DNA of 64,000 nt from Stratiolaelaps scimitus (GCA_019614645.1 JABWDB010000001.1:9655501-9719500), one strand, 5' to 3'. Positions 13,401 through 27,989 are shown, numbered from the stretch's first letter. The notes: generated by a model from the letters alone, not told the origin. A program made the numbers and translations.

Positions 13401-14301
13401 GACTCTAGCTAGGCGGATTTCCCTGGCTCTCTGGATCCTCCTGGCCCACCGGGTCCTCCACCACCAACGCGCGAGGTTGTCGGATGCGCGTTGCAGAAAT
13501 GGTACGAAGCAGGCAGCGTACGACAGGAGAGGTTACGGGTTTAGAGGCCAACGCAGAGATCTCGAATCGTGAGTGAGCGGACGGGCGAAGCAAACGATAA
13601 GAGTAAGATGAGGTGGAATGATAGAGAAAAAGAGAAAGGCGTGATGGAGCCGGCTGGGGCAGACGAGAGCATGGAAACAGCGATACAGCCAACAGGGGAT
13701 GGATGCTGGTTGGTCGCCCGATAGCAGGATGGAAGAGACCTTGCGGTGACACTTGACGTCTTCGGCGGCGGCTGCGAGAGCCACCACCGCACCGCAGCCT
13801 TCCTTGTCCTGTCCCCCCCCCCCCGCCCCCCCGGAGGCCCAGGCCCTCGCTTGCTTCGACACCCGTCGCTCTGCCAAACACATATTGATGGAACGGCCCC
13901 TGGCAGAGAAAGAAAACGAACGTTGCAAGCTGAGCTGAGCCGAGCTGCTGCTGCTGCCGTCGTCGCTGAGTCGCTCCAGCGGTTCAATCCACCCGAAGCA
14001 AGAGTGCTCTCTCCCCTGCATTGGCAGTGGTGGTGTCCTTGATTCTACACTAGTGGCCCCCTCCCTATGCTACGTGGTAGCCCCCTAAGTGTCGCCCACC
14101 GCCTGCCGCTATCCAGGTGGTACGCCAGTGTACGCAAACTGCTATCCATTGACGGTAGGTACGTAGGTAGACACGATGGAGCGAGATGGTCGTGGTGCTC
14201 CTGCTGTTTCTGGAGATAACGAGAAATGTAATATCTTCAGCAGAAGAGAGAAAGAGAGAGAGATACCATTCGACTCCCTCACCGAATCGCTTCTCTTTCA
14301 C

Positions 14302-14319
14302 ATATATATATATATATAC
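14302..14319. repeat. (TA)n microsatellite
   Basis: A short pure TA run inside an otherwise GC-rich island. Confidence 0.9.
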
Positions 14320-15275
14320 ACGCTTGTATGTCTACGTGGACGCAGCGTACCACTGCCAACGGCAGGCGCGCACGCTGGCCGCCAGCTTCTATAACGCTCG
14401 GCTAAAACCCTTCAGCAGACGAGCAGCGGCTGTCTCGTACAGCAGCCGAGGAAACCTGTTGCCGTGTTCGACGGCACTGTCAAGGTTAACCATTGCCGAG
14501 TAGCAACTCCTTCCAAGTAGCTCGCTAGGTCGGCTGGCTGTGAAGCTCAGAAGAAGGAGGAGGCGAATTTGACTTGCTGTCGAATGAGGCGACAATGGCA
14601 ACCTTGTCATCGTCGAATGCCTTTGACTATCTAGGACGAAACGTGAAGAGGACGATACATAGGCATGCACATTAACTCAAGTTTCTGTCTCAAACCGATG
14701 CCCGTGGATACCCTATCGCAAATATTTACAATGCATATGAGAAAGGCATAACGTAGGGTATATTTTCAATGCACGACTCAGTGTTGCGAGCCAACTTGAT
14801 TAACGTCGAAGTCGGCTGCCGCAATGTATGGAGAGATGCCTACTCAAGATGGAACAATGGCAGCTTGTACACCCTTGAATATTGAGACAGGGGACACAGC
14901 ATCTAGCTGGAAAGATGTCCTCCATAAGGCATGGGAGCCACACCATCGTGGCGGGTATTCCTACAGTTTTGTCTCGTAACAACGAGGGCAACAAGAGAAT
15001 GACATTGGTCTACAATTCCCTCCCTGACCGCCAATGGAAAAAGGGGAAAGAGACAGAGAGAGACTCAGCAATACAGTGGATTCCATCCGTAGACTACAGT
15101 ACCAGCCAGGCGGGAAATGTTGAACAACCAGTTGCTTGGGCTACTCGCCTACTTAGCTTGCGAAAGAACAGTATTTGTAGAACCACAGAGCCTCGCATTT
15201 CAGGAGGATGCGGGTTGTGTTGACGTGATCAAGTCCAGCTGCACACAGGTAATGCAGCCTATTTGCTATCGTCAG

Positions 15276-15295
15276 TCTCTCTCTCTCTCTCTCTC
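15276..15295. repeat. (TC)n microsatellite
   Basis: A pure TC run. A second one of similar length lies at about 16471-16490. Confidence 0.9.
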
Positions 15296-16707
15296 GAGTT
15301 CTTGTAATTTCAGACATACAACACTACTGCTAGAATGCAAATACCTGCAGCAGTTGTTTATATGCAAGCGAGAACGAACGGGTAACCTCACCGAGTATGA
15401 AACTATCGTGAATCCCGTAGAGCAGAACTTGATAGGGCCGTCGTTGCAAACATGAATATTATATATATTTAGTCTATAACATAAATAAAAAACTGAGCTC
15501 TTAATTGTACTATTTGTAAACACACGATGTATTCAACCTATTAGCCAATCGTGCTTGCAAGGGATGTAAAATGTTTGCATGTGTAGCGTTTTAAATACCA
15601 ATACTCGATGACGCCGTAGAAATAGCTTGACAATAGTCATTCACTGGGAGCATGCAGAAGCCTGGAAGGTTCAGTATTTTCAAGTGGGGGTGCCCTATGT
15701 GAGATTTCCGTGAGAGGACACTCAGTGATAAAAAAACAGAACGATCATAAACTATTCGATTTCTGTATCGAGCCATATCTCTGTGTTTTCCTCGCTCCGC
15801 GTGCGTGCCTGGGGTGGCTAGGGCCACGAATCCCTGTGGATAGCAGCTTGCCAATTGTATTCAATAACAATATCCTGTGTTGTTCGTATACACAAACACA
15901 CACACACACATATCATGTTCTGTATTTGCATCTCGAAGCATGACCTCTTGCTACATATTACACTTAGTAATACAAAATGACTCACAACACCCTCATGTGT
16001 ATATGGGCGCGTCCTTTACTTAATCTATCTGCGTCAGTGCTAATACCCAGAGCCACCTGGACCTTCTGCATTAGTTACATCCATCTGCAAAGCAGCAAAG
16101 AAAAATCAACGACGATGATACCTATCTGTCTATGAAGGCATCTTTCATCGCCGTCTGGGTGCCTCTGGATGACAGCGGCATGTCACATCCGACAGGCCCA
16201 ACAACAGCCACCAGGGATCACCCTGGCCGGCCGAGTTGAGTCGCGCGTAGTCGAGAGCAGAGAGTGCCGTTGCCTCTATTCTATTCTAGACCGTTATGCT
16301 TTTCCTCTCCTTATGTCTGTCTCGGACAGCGGTCACATCACTGCGGGAAACAGAACAGACAGTCGACCGCGCACTGACCACGCCATAACTATCATACCAA
16401 ACCAAAGTGGCATGGTTTGGTAGCAGCAGCATCATCAGCAGGATCTGCACAGACATGATGGCTCGCCCCTTTCTCTCTCTCTCTCTCTCAGTATCTCGTC
16501 TCTGTTTCAGTCGGGCAACACCAGCCGGATGCTGTCTCTATGCCGTATGTATGTATAATATAATACGTTGGTTCGTCTGTCCATCGTTATGACTCTGTCG
16601 AGGCTCCGACTTCTCTCCTTGCTTCGACCATTCCAACGGATGCCGCCGGAGCTCTCAGCTTCGAATGCTATGCTAACATGAGAGATGAGAGAGAGACAGT
16701 GTTATGA

Positions 16708-16866
16708 GCCGCAGCCGCCGCCGCCGCCGCCACAGCAGACGAAGAGGGCACGGGATTATGGGGTGGGCGGAAAACGGAAGGCGACAGTCGCCGCTCGGCG
16801 GTGTCTGTCTCTCAGAGGGTTACTGTGACCGATGGGAACAAAGCTGCTACTGCTGCTGCTGCTGCC
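16708..16866. repeat. CCG run and CTG run 110 bp apart
   Basis: GCC units occupy about 16713-16732 and TGC/CTG units about 16844-16866. Translated, they give poly-Arg/Ser/His and poly-Cys stretches, which inflate ORF lengths here. Confidence 0.9.
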
Positions 16867-17480
16867 AAGGCTGTTCAGTCACTCACTGCCTCACTCTAGG
16901 GATCTACTACCCGACGGGAACCTCTCCGGTGGGACAACGGCACGGGGCCAGAGCGAGAAGGGCGGAGAGTAGAAGGGTGGCCATGTCTGTCCGCTGCTGC
17001 CGTTGTGGCGGTCGCGGCAACAAATCAAATAACAAACACGCTTTTCCGAACCACGTCCGACATCTTGTCGCGCTCTGCTCCGAGGCTACAACTTTCGGTG
17101 TCCGGGGGTCCCGGACTCCGAAAGCCGTTCGCCGCTGCCTGCTATTTCTGCTGCTCTTGATGCTCTAATGCCGTAGTGCTTTACTGTTCCGGTGGCAGCG
17201 GCGGTAGCAGCAGCCCCTCTTGTCTCCCGTGACCTCTGCTTGAGCTTTTTTCTTCTTTCCATCATTTCCCTTCTGGTGATCCGATACTCGGCGGGTCGAG
17301 TCTGCCCGATCAGCCTGAGTTCCCCGGTCCACTTGGCTACCAGCTCCGGGAAAGCGCACACCGTTGAATGACCTGAGGTAGTAGTATGTAATAGTAGTAC
17401 CTTCAGATGTTCGTTTCTCAAGGGTTCTAGCGACGAAGATATGGTCTGGATCTACGTCGAGATCAAAGCAGAACCTATAT

Positions 17481-20400
17481 AGCGGCACCTAATGACACGC
17501 AATAATTGCATCAGGGGCAGGTGGACGGTAGTGTGCCATTCGTTTGCACATGTACAAGAACGTCCAAAAAGACACAGCTATGCTCCTGGATCCCAACACC
17601 CTGGCATGCTGTTGTCATGGAACTAAGCATCATATATATTGATCACAGCATAACCATATTGTTGTACTGCTTAACGGAACTAATCGCTAATGTTGGCCGA
17701 TGTTGATGCTAGAACTCTCCAGAGAGGTCGGTCTCAATGTTATTGTTTGTTGAAATTCACTACGGCGATCGGTTTAGCCTTCCCCCAACAGATAAATCTA
17801 TCAAGCGCAGGCACACCCAGCTCCAACTAACCGCTGCACAATGTGTGGGCTCGGGGGACGATACCACGCGTGGTCGAATCAGTCCTCCTGGGGATATTTA
17901 AAACATCGCTTTATGATCTATCTATTTGATAATGATCTCTATTACATACAATACTATCAGACAAGCGTAAAGTCACAACAATGAATGAACTGCATTCGTA
18001 TACATCACATGTATACAATATGGCACAACTCATTTCATCATTAATAATAGAATATATAAATTCAACAACTAGAAAACAGTTTCCCATTTAACTCGGTTGT
18101 TTCGTCAACTCCGATGATTGCTAACTACTTTTGCACATGCAGTATGCAAGAGCTATCATACAATATGCGCGTAGCCGGTAGTCCTGGTGACGCCGGATTC
18201 AGAGCGTCGAGTTGACTAATTCCGATATTATATATTACATGTACACACGACAACATATTGATCGCAACAAGTCACGCTATTCCACGACGGACGTGGGCGG
18301 GGGGGGCAGGGGCAAGTCGTCTGTATGCCGAGTTCATTTTACCGTTGACTTATGCCGCGTTATGATCTTCCTACATCGTTCCGATTACACGAGTGCGGTG
18401 ATACTTTGACACCCTCTCACGCGGCTAGACGCAATTCGGTTATTCTTGTAACTGCATTGGGTCTAGTCGACTGTGCCAGTGCGGTGACAGTACAACGAGC
18501 CACTATGCTAGCGGTGTTCACTAGATACACACATTCACGCGGTCATTTATGGTAATCTCAGTAAGCGAGATAACCCTCTATGGGAAAGGATTATTATCGT
18601 GTGAGGTGCGAGCTACCGCTGCAGGCGTGCTTCACGCGACCGAACGTAACTCACGTCTACAGAAGCTATTTGGCTTAAGTTAAAGTAAACTCGATGTCCT
18701 CAATTTTGTCAGGCATAGGTTATCCTTCTGTATTTTTTGAGACGAATCTAATCTCAACTCAAAAGTTCCGTATCAGATTCTGATTTCTTCTACGTAGCAG
18801 CGGTGTTAAAGCCTTGAAATTCAGAGCAACCCTTTAAATTGCGCATTTTACGATCGGGGAAAAGCTCTCGACCGCTATCGATCATTGGCCCCGGTCAGTA
18901 CCAGCGAGCATCTCGTATCTATGGTAGACATAAGGAAACAATTATAATGATCTAACTAACGGTCAATTTCATTTCCTTGCGTAGATAATCAAATAGCGAA
19001 TAAGCTATTCATTGCATTACAATCTCAATATGTATATTATTATGTATATCTACCTATTCGGGTCCACCCGGCAGACAGAGTCGTAGCCGACAACGGCTCC
19101 AGTATGCCGTTAGCCTTACTCGTTTACTAGCAGAACGTCAGCACTTACTGCACGTCACATTCGGGGCCATAATTCAGTTAGTGTCAATACAAGCAACCTC
19201 CACAGTCACAATAGGACATCCTTGCTATGAAACCTCGCATATATTAACCGGCGTGCCGGCTTATGCCATTTTGTATATCATAATTGCAGCGTTGTAAACC
19301 CAGCAATATACTTCCGTACACATATGTAGTGTTCGCATGCGCAGTCGCCTAAACAAACATATGTCTTAGTCATCTCGTTGTTTCCGTTGCTGCGAGACGG
19401 CTGACTCGGTGTTGCAACAACGGTTACAGCTATGCCTATTAGACGCTTTCGACAGATCTACCCATTGCAAGGCTCTGCAAATGTCATTGTCTCCGCCGCC
19501 GCCCCATCTGATGATATAGTAATAATGCTATAGGAGATTGTACCCCGGTGGCGTGTAGACATTCATGTTGTCGCTTCGAGGACGACAAACAACGAGCCGA
19601 GTAGCGACGCCGTCTCCGATTATGGCAACGCCACCCCATTCGGTATTTGGGACGAGGCCAGAGCCCCTGGTGTCTACCGTAGGCTGTGCGCAGTCCCGTG
19701 GGCTCGCTCAAACGAACTCGGGAATTCCGGCGACGCGGCGCTCGAGCAGCATGTTATGCGTCGATATGGAACACGCTAGAGGGAGCAAGAGGGGGAGAGA
19801 GAGCAATGGGAATCTTTTAGACGACGACAACAACAACGATGGCGGGGGCGGCTACGCCGGCAGCAGCAGCTGGAGAAGAATCACCACAAATCAGCCAGGT
19901 TTATTTTCCTCGTCCGGCCCAGTCGACTTCTTACGATTCTTCAAGTTTTTCTTTCGCTAGCATATATTATTTTCCCTTGTCGATGTCCCAACGTGTTTGT
20001 TCGGAACTCGTTCGCGCACGGGACAAGCTTCATCTGGAGACTCATCACATCTTCGCTTTCTCCGTTATAGGCCGTCGTGCGTTCACAAATCCTACGTGAA
20101 GATAACATATACCAGGGGGAATATAAGGGACGGCTAGTCTCCATAAATATAATATGATATTTGTTCATCAGTCTGTGACAGGCGAGTGTTGATATGAAGT
20201 TAGATCCTGATTGAATATTTACTGCGAGCTGCTATATGAGCTGCCGACGAAGGCTTTCTCAAGTCATCCACTTCTAGTTGTAACACTTGGATGTAGTTAT
20301 CCTCTCCTTAGTATCCCATTCCATACTCTGGACTTATCCTATTCCGTAGTCTACCAAGCCAAGCTTAGCGTATATCCCTGTGAGTCTGTTTCGCCTGTTC

Positions 20401-21290
20401 CAACCTATAACTACCCACGCGGCCTTGAATTAGACTTATGAAATAAATACCTCTTGCTACTGCGCACGGTGAATATCTTTAGCGGTGGCTGTCTGAACCA
20501 AGCTTACATGTAAACTGAGAACAGAAATCTGACTCTGATATGTCGGAAGAATGTTGGCGATTACCTCACAGGGTTGCGCCTTCTAAAAAGGAAATAGAAT
20601 ACAGTGCAAACCCATGTCGAGACGGTGACTGTGTATCCTAGGCGTTAAGCAAACGTCCATAGCGAAGACATTCGCTTTACAAATAAATGAGCGTCTGGAA
20701 ACGCTATCTTCTATACTCCCTAAATACAATTTTGCGGCTTTTCTAGAATACTTGGTCGATCGATGATAATCGACAACTAAATGTTGGTTACCGTGAGACA
20801 CCTTATGTCGTCAAATGTTGCCTGAGGGTCAGCCCGAAATAGTTTAGCGTTTCTACTATCTCAACAACAATGTTGCTATCACAATTCCCTGTGCCGTAGA
20901 CCCATGACCAACAAAATACATCGTCTGTACAGAACAGTAACTCATTGACTAAACTATGGATTCGCGGAAAACCAATTTGTGATTATGGCACATCACAACG
21001 GGTTGCATTTTGGAAACGAACTCTTCCAGCCTCCCTCAAGCTATTTTCTTGCATCCTCTATCTGTCTCTGGTAGCTTCCATTCAACCGGCGGCACAGTTC
21101 GCTTGCGTTTCGCCTCACAATCCTTGCGTATTCTATAGAAAATTTTCTGGGTTGTATGAATGAACTTAATGTCATCCTCACCGCTGGAATTGAATGTGGA
21201 TGGCCTGTGACTAATAGCCGCAGATTGTTGCAGCTTCCCTTTCGAAGTGTGGCAATGTACCACCGGTGCAACTGTGGAGTGAACGGAACA
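17481..21290. other. AT-rich spacer with small GC-rich patch, nothing recognised
   Basis: About 3.8 kb of mostly AT-rich DNA. From 18.56 to 19.48 kb there is no ORF over 60 codons. A small GC-rich patch sits at 19.5-20.0 kb. No RNA gene or repeat family was seen. Confidence 0.5.
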
Positions 21291-21345
21291 CGGGGGATTC
21301 GTTCTATGCCGCGCGGACCGGACTTAGTGAGCAGGTAAATTGCAT

Positions 21346-21369
21346 CTTACTACCACTACTACTACTACA
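21346..21369. repeat. (ACT)n/(CTA)n triplet run
   Basis: A short run of CTA/ACT triplets at the left edge of a GC-rich island. Confidence 0.85.
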
Positions 21370-21552
21370 GCTACAACTGGTCGCGCTTGCCGTGCTGCCG
21401 GGACCGGTAGTGGTGATGGTGGTAGTGGTGTACGAAACAGCTGGGATGGACTTCACTTCCTGTTGGCACTGAAGTGCCGGCCGCATTTCCCATCTCTGTG
21501 TCCTGCGTCTTCCGTCCTGCTGGTTGTGTTCGGTCCTACCTTACCCTGCTTT

Positions 21553-21580
21553 GCCGCCGCCGCCGCCGCCGCCGCCGCCA
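21553..21580. repeat. (GCC)n microsatellite
   Basis: About nine pure GCC units. The surrounding ORFs show poly-Ala or poly-Arg for this reason only. Confidence 0.95.
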
Positions 21581-21823
21581 GCTCCACCACCAGCGCACTA
21601 TGGGGCGTCCGGTGGCGTCCCGTTGCAGTGAGAGTTCCCGCGAGACTATCGTCAGGCGCGGGCGAGAGGTTGAGATGAGAGGTGGGTACTCAAACCTTCA
21701 TTATTTTTCCCCACCGCCACCATCGCCACCTTCCCAGACCCCAGCGGAGTGCGGAGAGGTAACTGAGGTAGCAGCCAGCAGCGCTCGGTACCAGCGTGGG
21801 AACTGGGACCGACCACCATCGGG

Positions 21824-22414
21824 ATGGCAGTCGCGTTTTCCACACTCGTCTCTTCCTCTATCACTCTGGCTTCTCTCTCTCTCTCTACTTCGCCTTATGC
21901 CGTCTCCATTCTCCCTCTGGAAGACGTGGAAAGGACTTCATCAGCTTCAACCATCTCTGGCGAAGGACGCCGGCCGCCCAATGAACGGGGAATAGCAGGG
22001 AATAGGGCTGTAATGGCTAGACTGCTCGTAGATTCGAAGTCGTCTCGACGCAGCGGCAAACTCAGAAAATGTGGAGAAAGACGAGAGAGAGAAAAGCGAA
22101 TGGTCTACAGGGGGATCGTTTCAAGAATCGACGGAGAAGTCGGTAGTAGTGAGGAGCCATTGAACGATCCGTTGTCATGTGAGAAAAGGCAGAATTTCGA
22201 CGCTTTAATGTTAAACAGGATCGAATGCGTTCGTCGTCCTTGCAAATCTGTACCAGTGTATAGACGTATCCCTCTCGACGTCAGTGGCTGTTCGTTCACA
22301 GGAATCATTTTCGAAGGCGTTGGTATTATAAATAGGGTGTCGAGGAGTTTTCTACGAACACGAAATGAAACAGCGCAAACGAGGCTTCGTTTAATCACAT
22401 CGAAAAGCCGTTAG
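21824..22414 (+). other. Long unassigned ORF, probably not a gene
   Basis: This 196-codon ORF begins with a Ser/Leu-rich hydrophobic N-terminus, partly encoded by a TC-rich stretch around 21875-21890, then turns basic and mixed. I see no domain, no conserved motif and no splice-site support. An ORF of this length is expected about once by chance in 64 kb at this base composition, so it is noted without being called a gene. Confidence 0.3.
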
Positions 22415-25244
22415 CACCTTAAACATTTTGCAACAAGTGTTTCTATAAGTTGTGCCACTGACACGTCGCTGTTTTGCCACAACGACCTCGGCTGTATCCT
22501 GCCGTAATCGCCCCGTTCAGCTTTGCTGCTGTTGCGGCGTAGGCAGTTATGGAGAAGTTGTGACAGTTATGGATGTACATGCAGACAGCGCTGCGAGCTT
22601 CAGTGGTGATTTGGCTGCATCAGACTATGAGCTCTCGGTGTCGGTATGGTGGTCTGTCTTGTTCGACGTGTGGGTGAGCTAGGCCACGCTAGCGGCAGTG
22701 GCGATGCAGAGACGTTGGCAAAGAAAAAAACGTTCACTTCTGCCCTTCGAGCATACCCTCGTACTTGCGTCCATCGGCCATCCCATTCACTTACGCTACT
22801 CGTAACCCTTACTCGCTCCTCTGGCCGCTGGTCATAGGAATTCGCATTACGCCTTCTATCCGGTCGCAGGGATAGTCTGAGCGCCCTTCGATCTCCAGGT
22901 GGCGCCTGCCAACCGCGCTCCAGCACGATCCTAGCCTCTCTGGTATGGCCCCGACGCCAGCATATCGCCCTGTGGACCTGCACACTAGCCGAGGCAGACA
23001 GCAACGGCAGGCGGCAACGCCGAACGGCCGCTGCGTGGGTCGTAGCGGTAGTGCACAGTTTTCGTTTTAAAGCAATACAGATCGGAAATGTTTAGAGAGA
23101 GGTGCGGCGACGTTTCCGGTGAGCGTACCCGCTTGCTGGGCGGCTGGGAATGTGTGGTCCCACTGGGGATCCGGGGCAGGCGGCTCGTGAGTGCTGCCGC
23201 GCGGGCGGGGGGCACCGGTTATCAGGCCGTTTTCCGGCCCGATCCTTCATTCCTAGCAGCCTCCTGTCGAGGACGAAGGAGTGAAGTTTGAGGGTGAGGT
23301 TCGGGGAGCGAGGTTGGGGCACATGTTGTGGACAGAGGTGAGGCTGGTGAGACTCAGCCCACAAACCTCAGAACTGGCCACAGTATACGCGTTTCGCGAA
23401 CATTTTGCGAGCTACATCTGCGAGTTGTTACTTTGCACGACTTTGCTGTGGCTGATCATTTGTTGTAGCACCGCTCGACGTTACCGTCTGGAAGAGGAGC
23501 AGTACCGGCAACCACATGAATGATCAATCTGGTATCAGATGAATCAGTTCGGCCCCAACCTGCCCAGTGTATCAAGTGCGAGCAGTCAAGCGAGTATGAT
23601 CGTACGCAAAGTCCCCATGATATAATAAATCCTGATCCTGTCGCATTACTCGTAGAGTGCAATGCATAGGAATTCACAGCAAATTCGTCTTAATTCCGTA
23701 AATGATGATGGCGGAACTGCTGCAAGTGCAATTTATTTCCGTTTGGAATTGTCGATATCTGACATTTATCAGTTGTCCATTGGTTTCTTGTAAAATTTTG
23801 TTATGGCAGCCTTCCCCTCTTGTGCCTCTAAAGGTTTGGAACGAAATTGCTTTTTGAACATTTTTAAGGTGACACTTTCTCTGCATTCGTCTGCTAGTTC
23901 CCTCCGGGGATTGACAAATCATATTTCTATCGCGTGTCGTAAATATTCGTGTTTTTTAAGAATACCGAACTCCTTCCGATGTATGGGTCGATCTCGGTTG
24001 ATGACAGCAGACGCGAGAGAAGTGGCCGGAGCAAAGCGGCGCTAAAGGTTTTATCTTCAACTGTTCCTAGTGCGTACGTTTGTAAATACATTTTTTTAAT
24101 GGCAAACGGCGTACACGCCGTAAATAAAGCCCCAATGATCTCATCCAACGATTGTTGGAAAGGTAAACCTGAGGGTATTGATTTCAGCTATTTTTAATTT
24201 GTCAATTTATTTGGCAGACCCCGTTACACCGTGTGGTAGCTCCACGCACGTGCAGCTGACAGAGGGGCAATTGTAGGTCGTTAGAAATCGTTGTCGAGAA
24301 AAACCAACGATTTCACACATATTGCAAGCGAGGGCGCGAAGTGGTTTGGTTTGTGTTCAGTTTGTGTTCACTATGGTTTCTGTAGGAAAGTATTGGATCA
24401 TATTATTTGCATGGGAAACATAGTAGAAGACAGGCTAGTTCCTTGCGGGTATCCGGTCATGGACGCTTAAGTGTCGTACACACAATCACCATTTCTAGTA
24501 ATTGGACTTCTACCTGCGGTAATGAATGCCCGTATAACAGTAGGTGATATTCAATAACTACAATGGCCCCACAATAAAGTCCAGGTCAAATAGCAATTTA
24601 GTAAGACATTTCTCTTTATTGAATCGAACGCATTTTCCCCCCAAGTATGTACGGCGTATAATACAGTTACCGACTATTGCTATTGTTCATAAAATGTACT
24701 TCCAAAATTCGGAGTGCATCTACAAGATGGGATTCATGATGGGACGAATCATCCTGTAGATAGAATCATTTGCCCTTGATCGTTTTTCCCGTGGTAAGGT
24801 GATATCAGGCCTTTTTGCTGGATGCAAATGTATTTGTTCTCTTCGTCGATGTCTCCCTTCGCCAGACCATTGACGCATGACAGTTTGAGCTATTAATTCT
24901 AAACTTTATTGTGGTGGCAGCGATGAACGTACGCAGCGAAGAGGGCTAGTCCAGCCGCTGGCTGCGGTGCGACTTCTGGGGGGAAAACATTTTTTTACGC
25001 GAGTGCATTTAAGTTGACATTTTCTGCACGCTATTCTGGTCCCACTTCCCCTTTGTTTCTAAAACAATGAGGAAACAATGAACGTGCGGACGGATAGCGA
25101 CAGCTTTGACGAACTGACAACGATATTAAAAAAAAGCGCTATTGACGTCTACATGACGAGCTTCTTCCGTTTTAAGCTTCAGCGACGCTTCCTGTTTGCG
25201 GGGGCATAAGATGGCACGGTGGGACTGGCCCAGTGGTTCCTCAA

Positions 25245-25263
25245 AGAGAGAGAGAGAGAGAGA
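25245..25263. repeat. (GA)n microsatellite
   Basis: A pure AG run at the end of an AT-rich segment. Confidence 0.9.
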
Positions 25264-25752
25264 CAGGCTATTGTCGTCCGATCAGTGGCGGTGAGTATTA
25301 TCTGACGATCAGAGAAATAAGGGTTCATGAAGCTGCCCTATAACTAAGCGAAATTTTTCTATGTATTTTAAAGGCCTACGCTATATCTTTATCGCAAATG
25401 TGATATTCAGTGATCACACTAAGCTGAATATCGAAAGTTAGTCAAAATTATAAAAATCTCCATTGCGATCGACAGTATTGCGTGATCCGCAGGGACCTAC
25501 TCATAAAATCCATAATACCCATAGGTCGCTCTGCGATGAATAGGATTTTCAAACGAATATCCTATTCCCGCCATTGTCGATAAGTTTGCCCAGATGCTTC
25601 TTGCTAATGACATGGATGACACATTGGTTAGTTGAACAGTGCCTGGTCATTCAAGGCAGGTATACATGGCTTTGCACTTGCGTGCCTATTACACGTACCG
25701 TTGGGATTGATAGATTTCCGTAATAACGAATTTGTGTCATTGCTAATTAGAT

Positions 25753-25780
25753 AATATATAATATATATATATATATATAT
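25753..25780. repeat. (TA)n microsatellite
   Basis: A TA run with one interruption, flanked by AT-rich spacer. Confidence 0.9.
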
Positions 25781-27528
25781 AAAAACACTTGGCTGAGTGC
25801 GAGGAGACCCTTTGTGTGGAACACCGCGAAATCGAAAAAAATACCGAGACAACTATTATATCTACTCCATTCTAAACTAGATTTCTATTGAGATCACAGG
25901 ATTTTGAGGCTCTATGCTTGTATGCGTGCATGACACGTTTGAATACCAAGTCGTGTCTCACTGATCCGTCTCGTGTGTGTGGTGTCCTCTATTAATATCA
26001 TATCAGGTGCATTTATCTTTCTTGGCCCTGTTCCGTTATTTCCTATCGAGCTATTTCGATTTCCTAACTTGAGGTCACGTGGAGACTGTTATACCAGGGT
26101 CACCTGCCATTGCCAGACGCCAACGGTGGAGGTTCGTCTAAGTGGCAGCACGTCTGATCTAGAATAAGGAGGACCATTCGTCCTGCAGACCGTTCGGGCT
26201 TTGGTGGAACGCCAACGCTGGCAATGGTTTCTTGCTGTGTTTCCCGTGCTTAGCGCGACCGCGGCAGCCGCGGCGCTAGGTACACCAGCCAGCCTACTGC
26301 GGCCTTCAAGATACGAAGTACCATCAGTCGTACCACCAGACGGAGCCGACCGGCCGGCAGGTTTTTGTGTGTTCATTGACGATGGCCGTCTATCGTGCCC
26401 CTCAGGCCCTCTGCTATGGGATCTCGCTATTTTTTGCAATGAATGAGAGTGGATGTAAGAGTCTAACTGGGGAAGTTTTGGGCCGGGGCTTCACTTCCCT
26501 TTCGTTATTTCCATCGCGACGTTGGTCAGCAGGCCCCTATTTACCTGTGCTGTTCTTCGTGTACTGCCTCTGGTCGAGGAGCTGGATAAATCCCTGTTGT
26601 AGCAGCAGTTCACATTCGCCTGGGCCCTACCGTTCTGGCGGGCCCATTGCATCATTCATCTTCGAAGGGTTCGGTTTTTCGCCTTGCTTTTTTCTTGGCC
26701 CTCTCTCTCCCCTCTCCCCTCTTTCCTCTCTCTCTCTCTCTATCTTTCTTCCGTTAGCCGGCGCTCAATTTGCGGTCTTGGTTCCCCTGCACCTTTCGGC
26801 TTTCGTTCGTTGTAAACCGTTCGTCGACTGAAGTTTCGAGCTGTTTTGTACGCCTGGAAATATCTGTACTGTACGTGCGTAAGGGGGGTGTACACTCGCA
26901 AGTTTCCATATATCGCCGGCTAGCGTTGTCGGCCACACACGTCCACGCGCTTGCGTCTCTGGAGGGGACATTATATACCATCACTTGTGGTGACAGCTCA
27001 CATCGTCCCCTCCTCTGCATTTCCGCCGAGCAAAGCTGAAGCGGAGGAATCCACCTATTTTTTTTGGTTCAGAGCAACTTCGGACATCTGCTTGGAATAG
27101 GCCGCAGCCGAAGCCGCCGCCGTCGTTTGCCGCCCCTGCCGCCCCTGCGCTCGCAATTCACGCGAAACTGTTAACTAACGATCCACCATGCAGCCGGCAA
27201 CTGCACTGCACGCGTGGAACGCGTTGGCGGAGTGTGTTTTAGAAGTGGCCGTACAGTAGCTAGATCGCTCTTAGAAAAGGCCCGCGCCTCCCGTTTCCGA
27301 GTTAACTGTCATTAAACGGTCAAATTGGCCAAGATCTAATTTGCAAGTCAGTACGAAGCGGACACAGCATGAGCGACCGCAGCTAGCGAGCGGCTAGTCG
27401 GCGCTCGAGCCGTCGGCCCGCCAATCTCGTTAAGCCGACTGTGACGGCGACGGTCATGGAAGCTGGGAACGGGCTTCTCGCTCGTCTCTCCTTTGTTCGC
27501 CGATGTGCTGACTACCCCCAAACCCCTC

Positions 27529-27547
27529 CTCTCTCTCTCTCTCTCTC
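27529..27547. repeat. (TC)n microsatellite
   Basis: A pure TC run in the large GC-rich island at 26.2-29.7 kb. A looser TC patch lies at about 26700-26745. Confidence 0.9.
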
Positions 27548-27989
27548 GGAACGCCGTCACCCCCAGCTACGTTGCCCGCATGCATCCCATAACACCCTCG
27601 ATTCCACGTCCCTCCAGATAGGTCCCTATTTACTTCATTCGTGCGCGGGGAGTCTTCAGCAGTCAGCATCCTGCTAGAATTCGGGAGCGGGAGTAGTGGG
27701 GGTGGTCGCTTGGGCCCTGCAGGGCTGCGTAGAGGTCCAGTCGATGGGCACACAGTGGCCACACCGTGGTCTCGTCCGTCGCCTTTTTCCGCAAAGCCGC
27801 TCGTCCTGCGGTCTAACGACCAGCAGCGAGTTCTGCCAGACAGCTAGCCACGTCGGGACAACCAGTCATATGTCTTCCGTTCTTCTATCTCCGCTTCGAG
27901 CGCCTCCTGCTTCTCGACGGCTTTGGCGGCAGTGACTCGGCGGCTTCGATGGCGATGGCACTGGGCCTCTGTCGACTTCTGCTATTCTG

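Larger units (their letters stand above)
12231..17480. other. AT spacers and two GC-rich islands, no gene recognised
   Basis: The spacers are 12.2-13.3 and 14.6-16.2 kb; the islands are 13.3-14.6 and 16.2-17.5 kb. Opposite ORFs at 12253-12540 (plus) and 12324-12635 (minus) overlap and neither shows a known domain. Confidence 0.5.
23531..26150. other. AT-rich spacer, nothing recognised
   Basis: It contains two microsatellites and a short direct repeat of TTTGTGTTCA at about 24351-24371. Overlapping ORFs on both strands at 23.7-24.2 kb have no recognisable domain; a decayed mobile element is conceivable but not shown. Confidence 0.5.

Noticed and set aside
23674..24200. Opposed ORFs that could be a decayed transposase, including a CSGHF motif like the end of a THAP finger
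   Set aside because: No zinc-ligand order, no terminal inverted repeats and no further transposase blocks were found.
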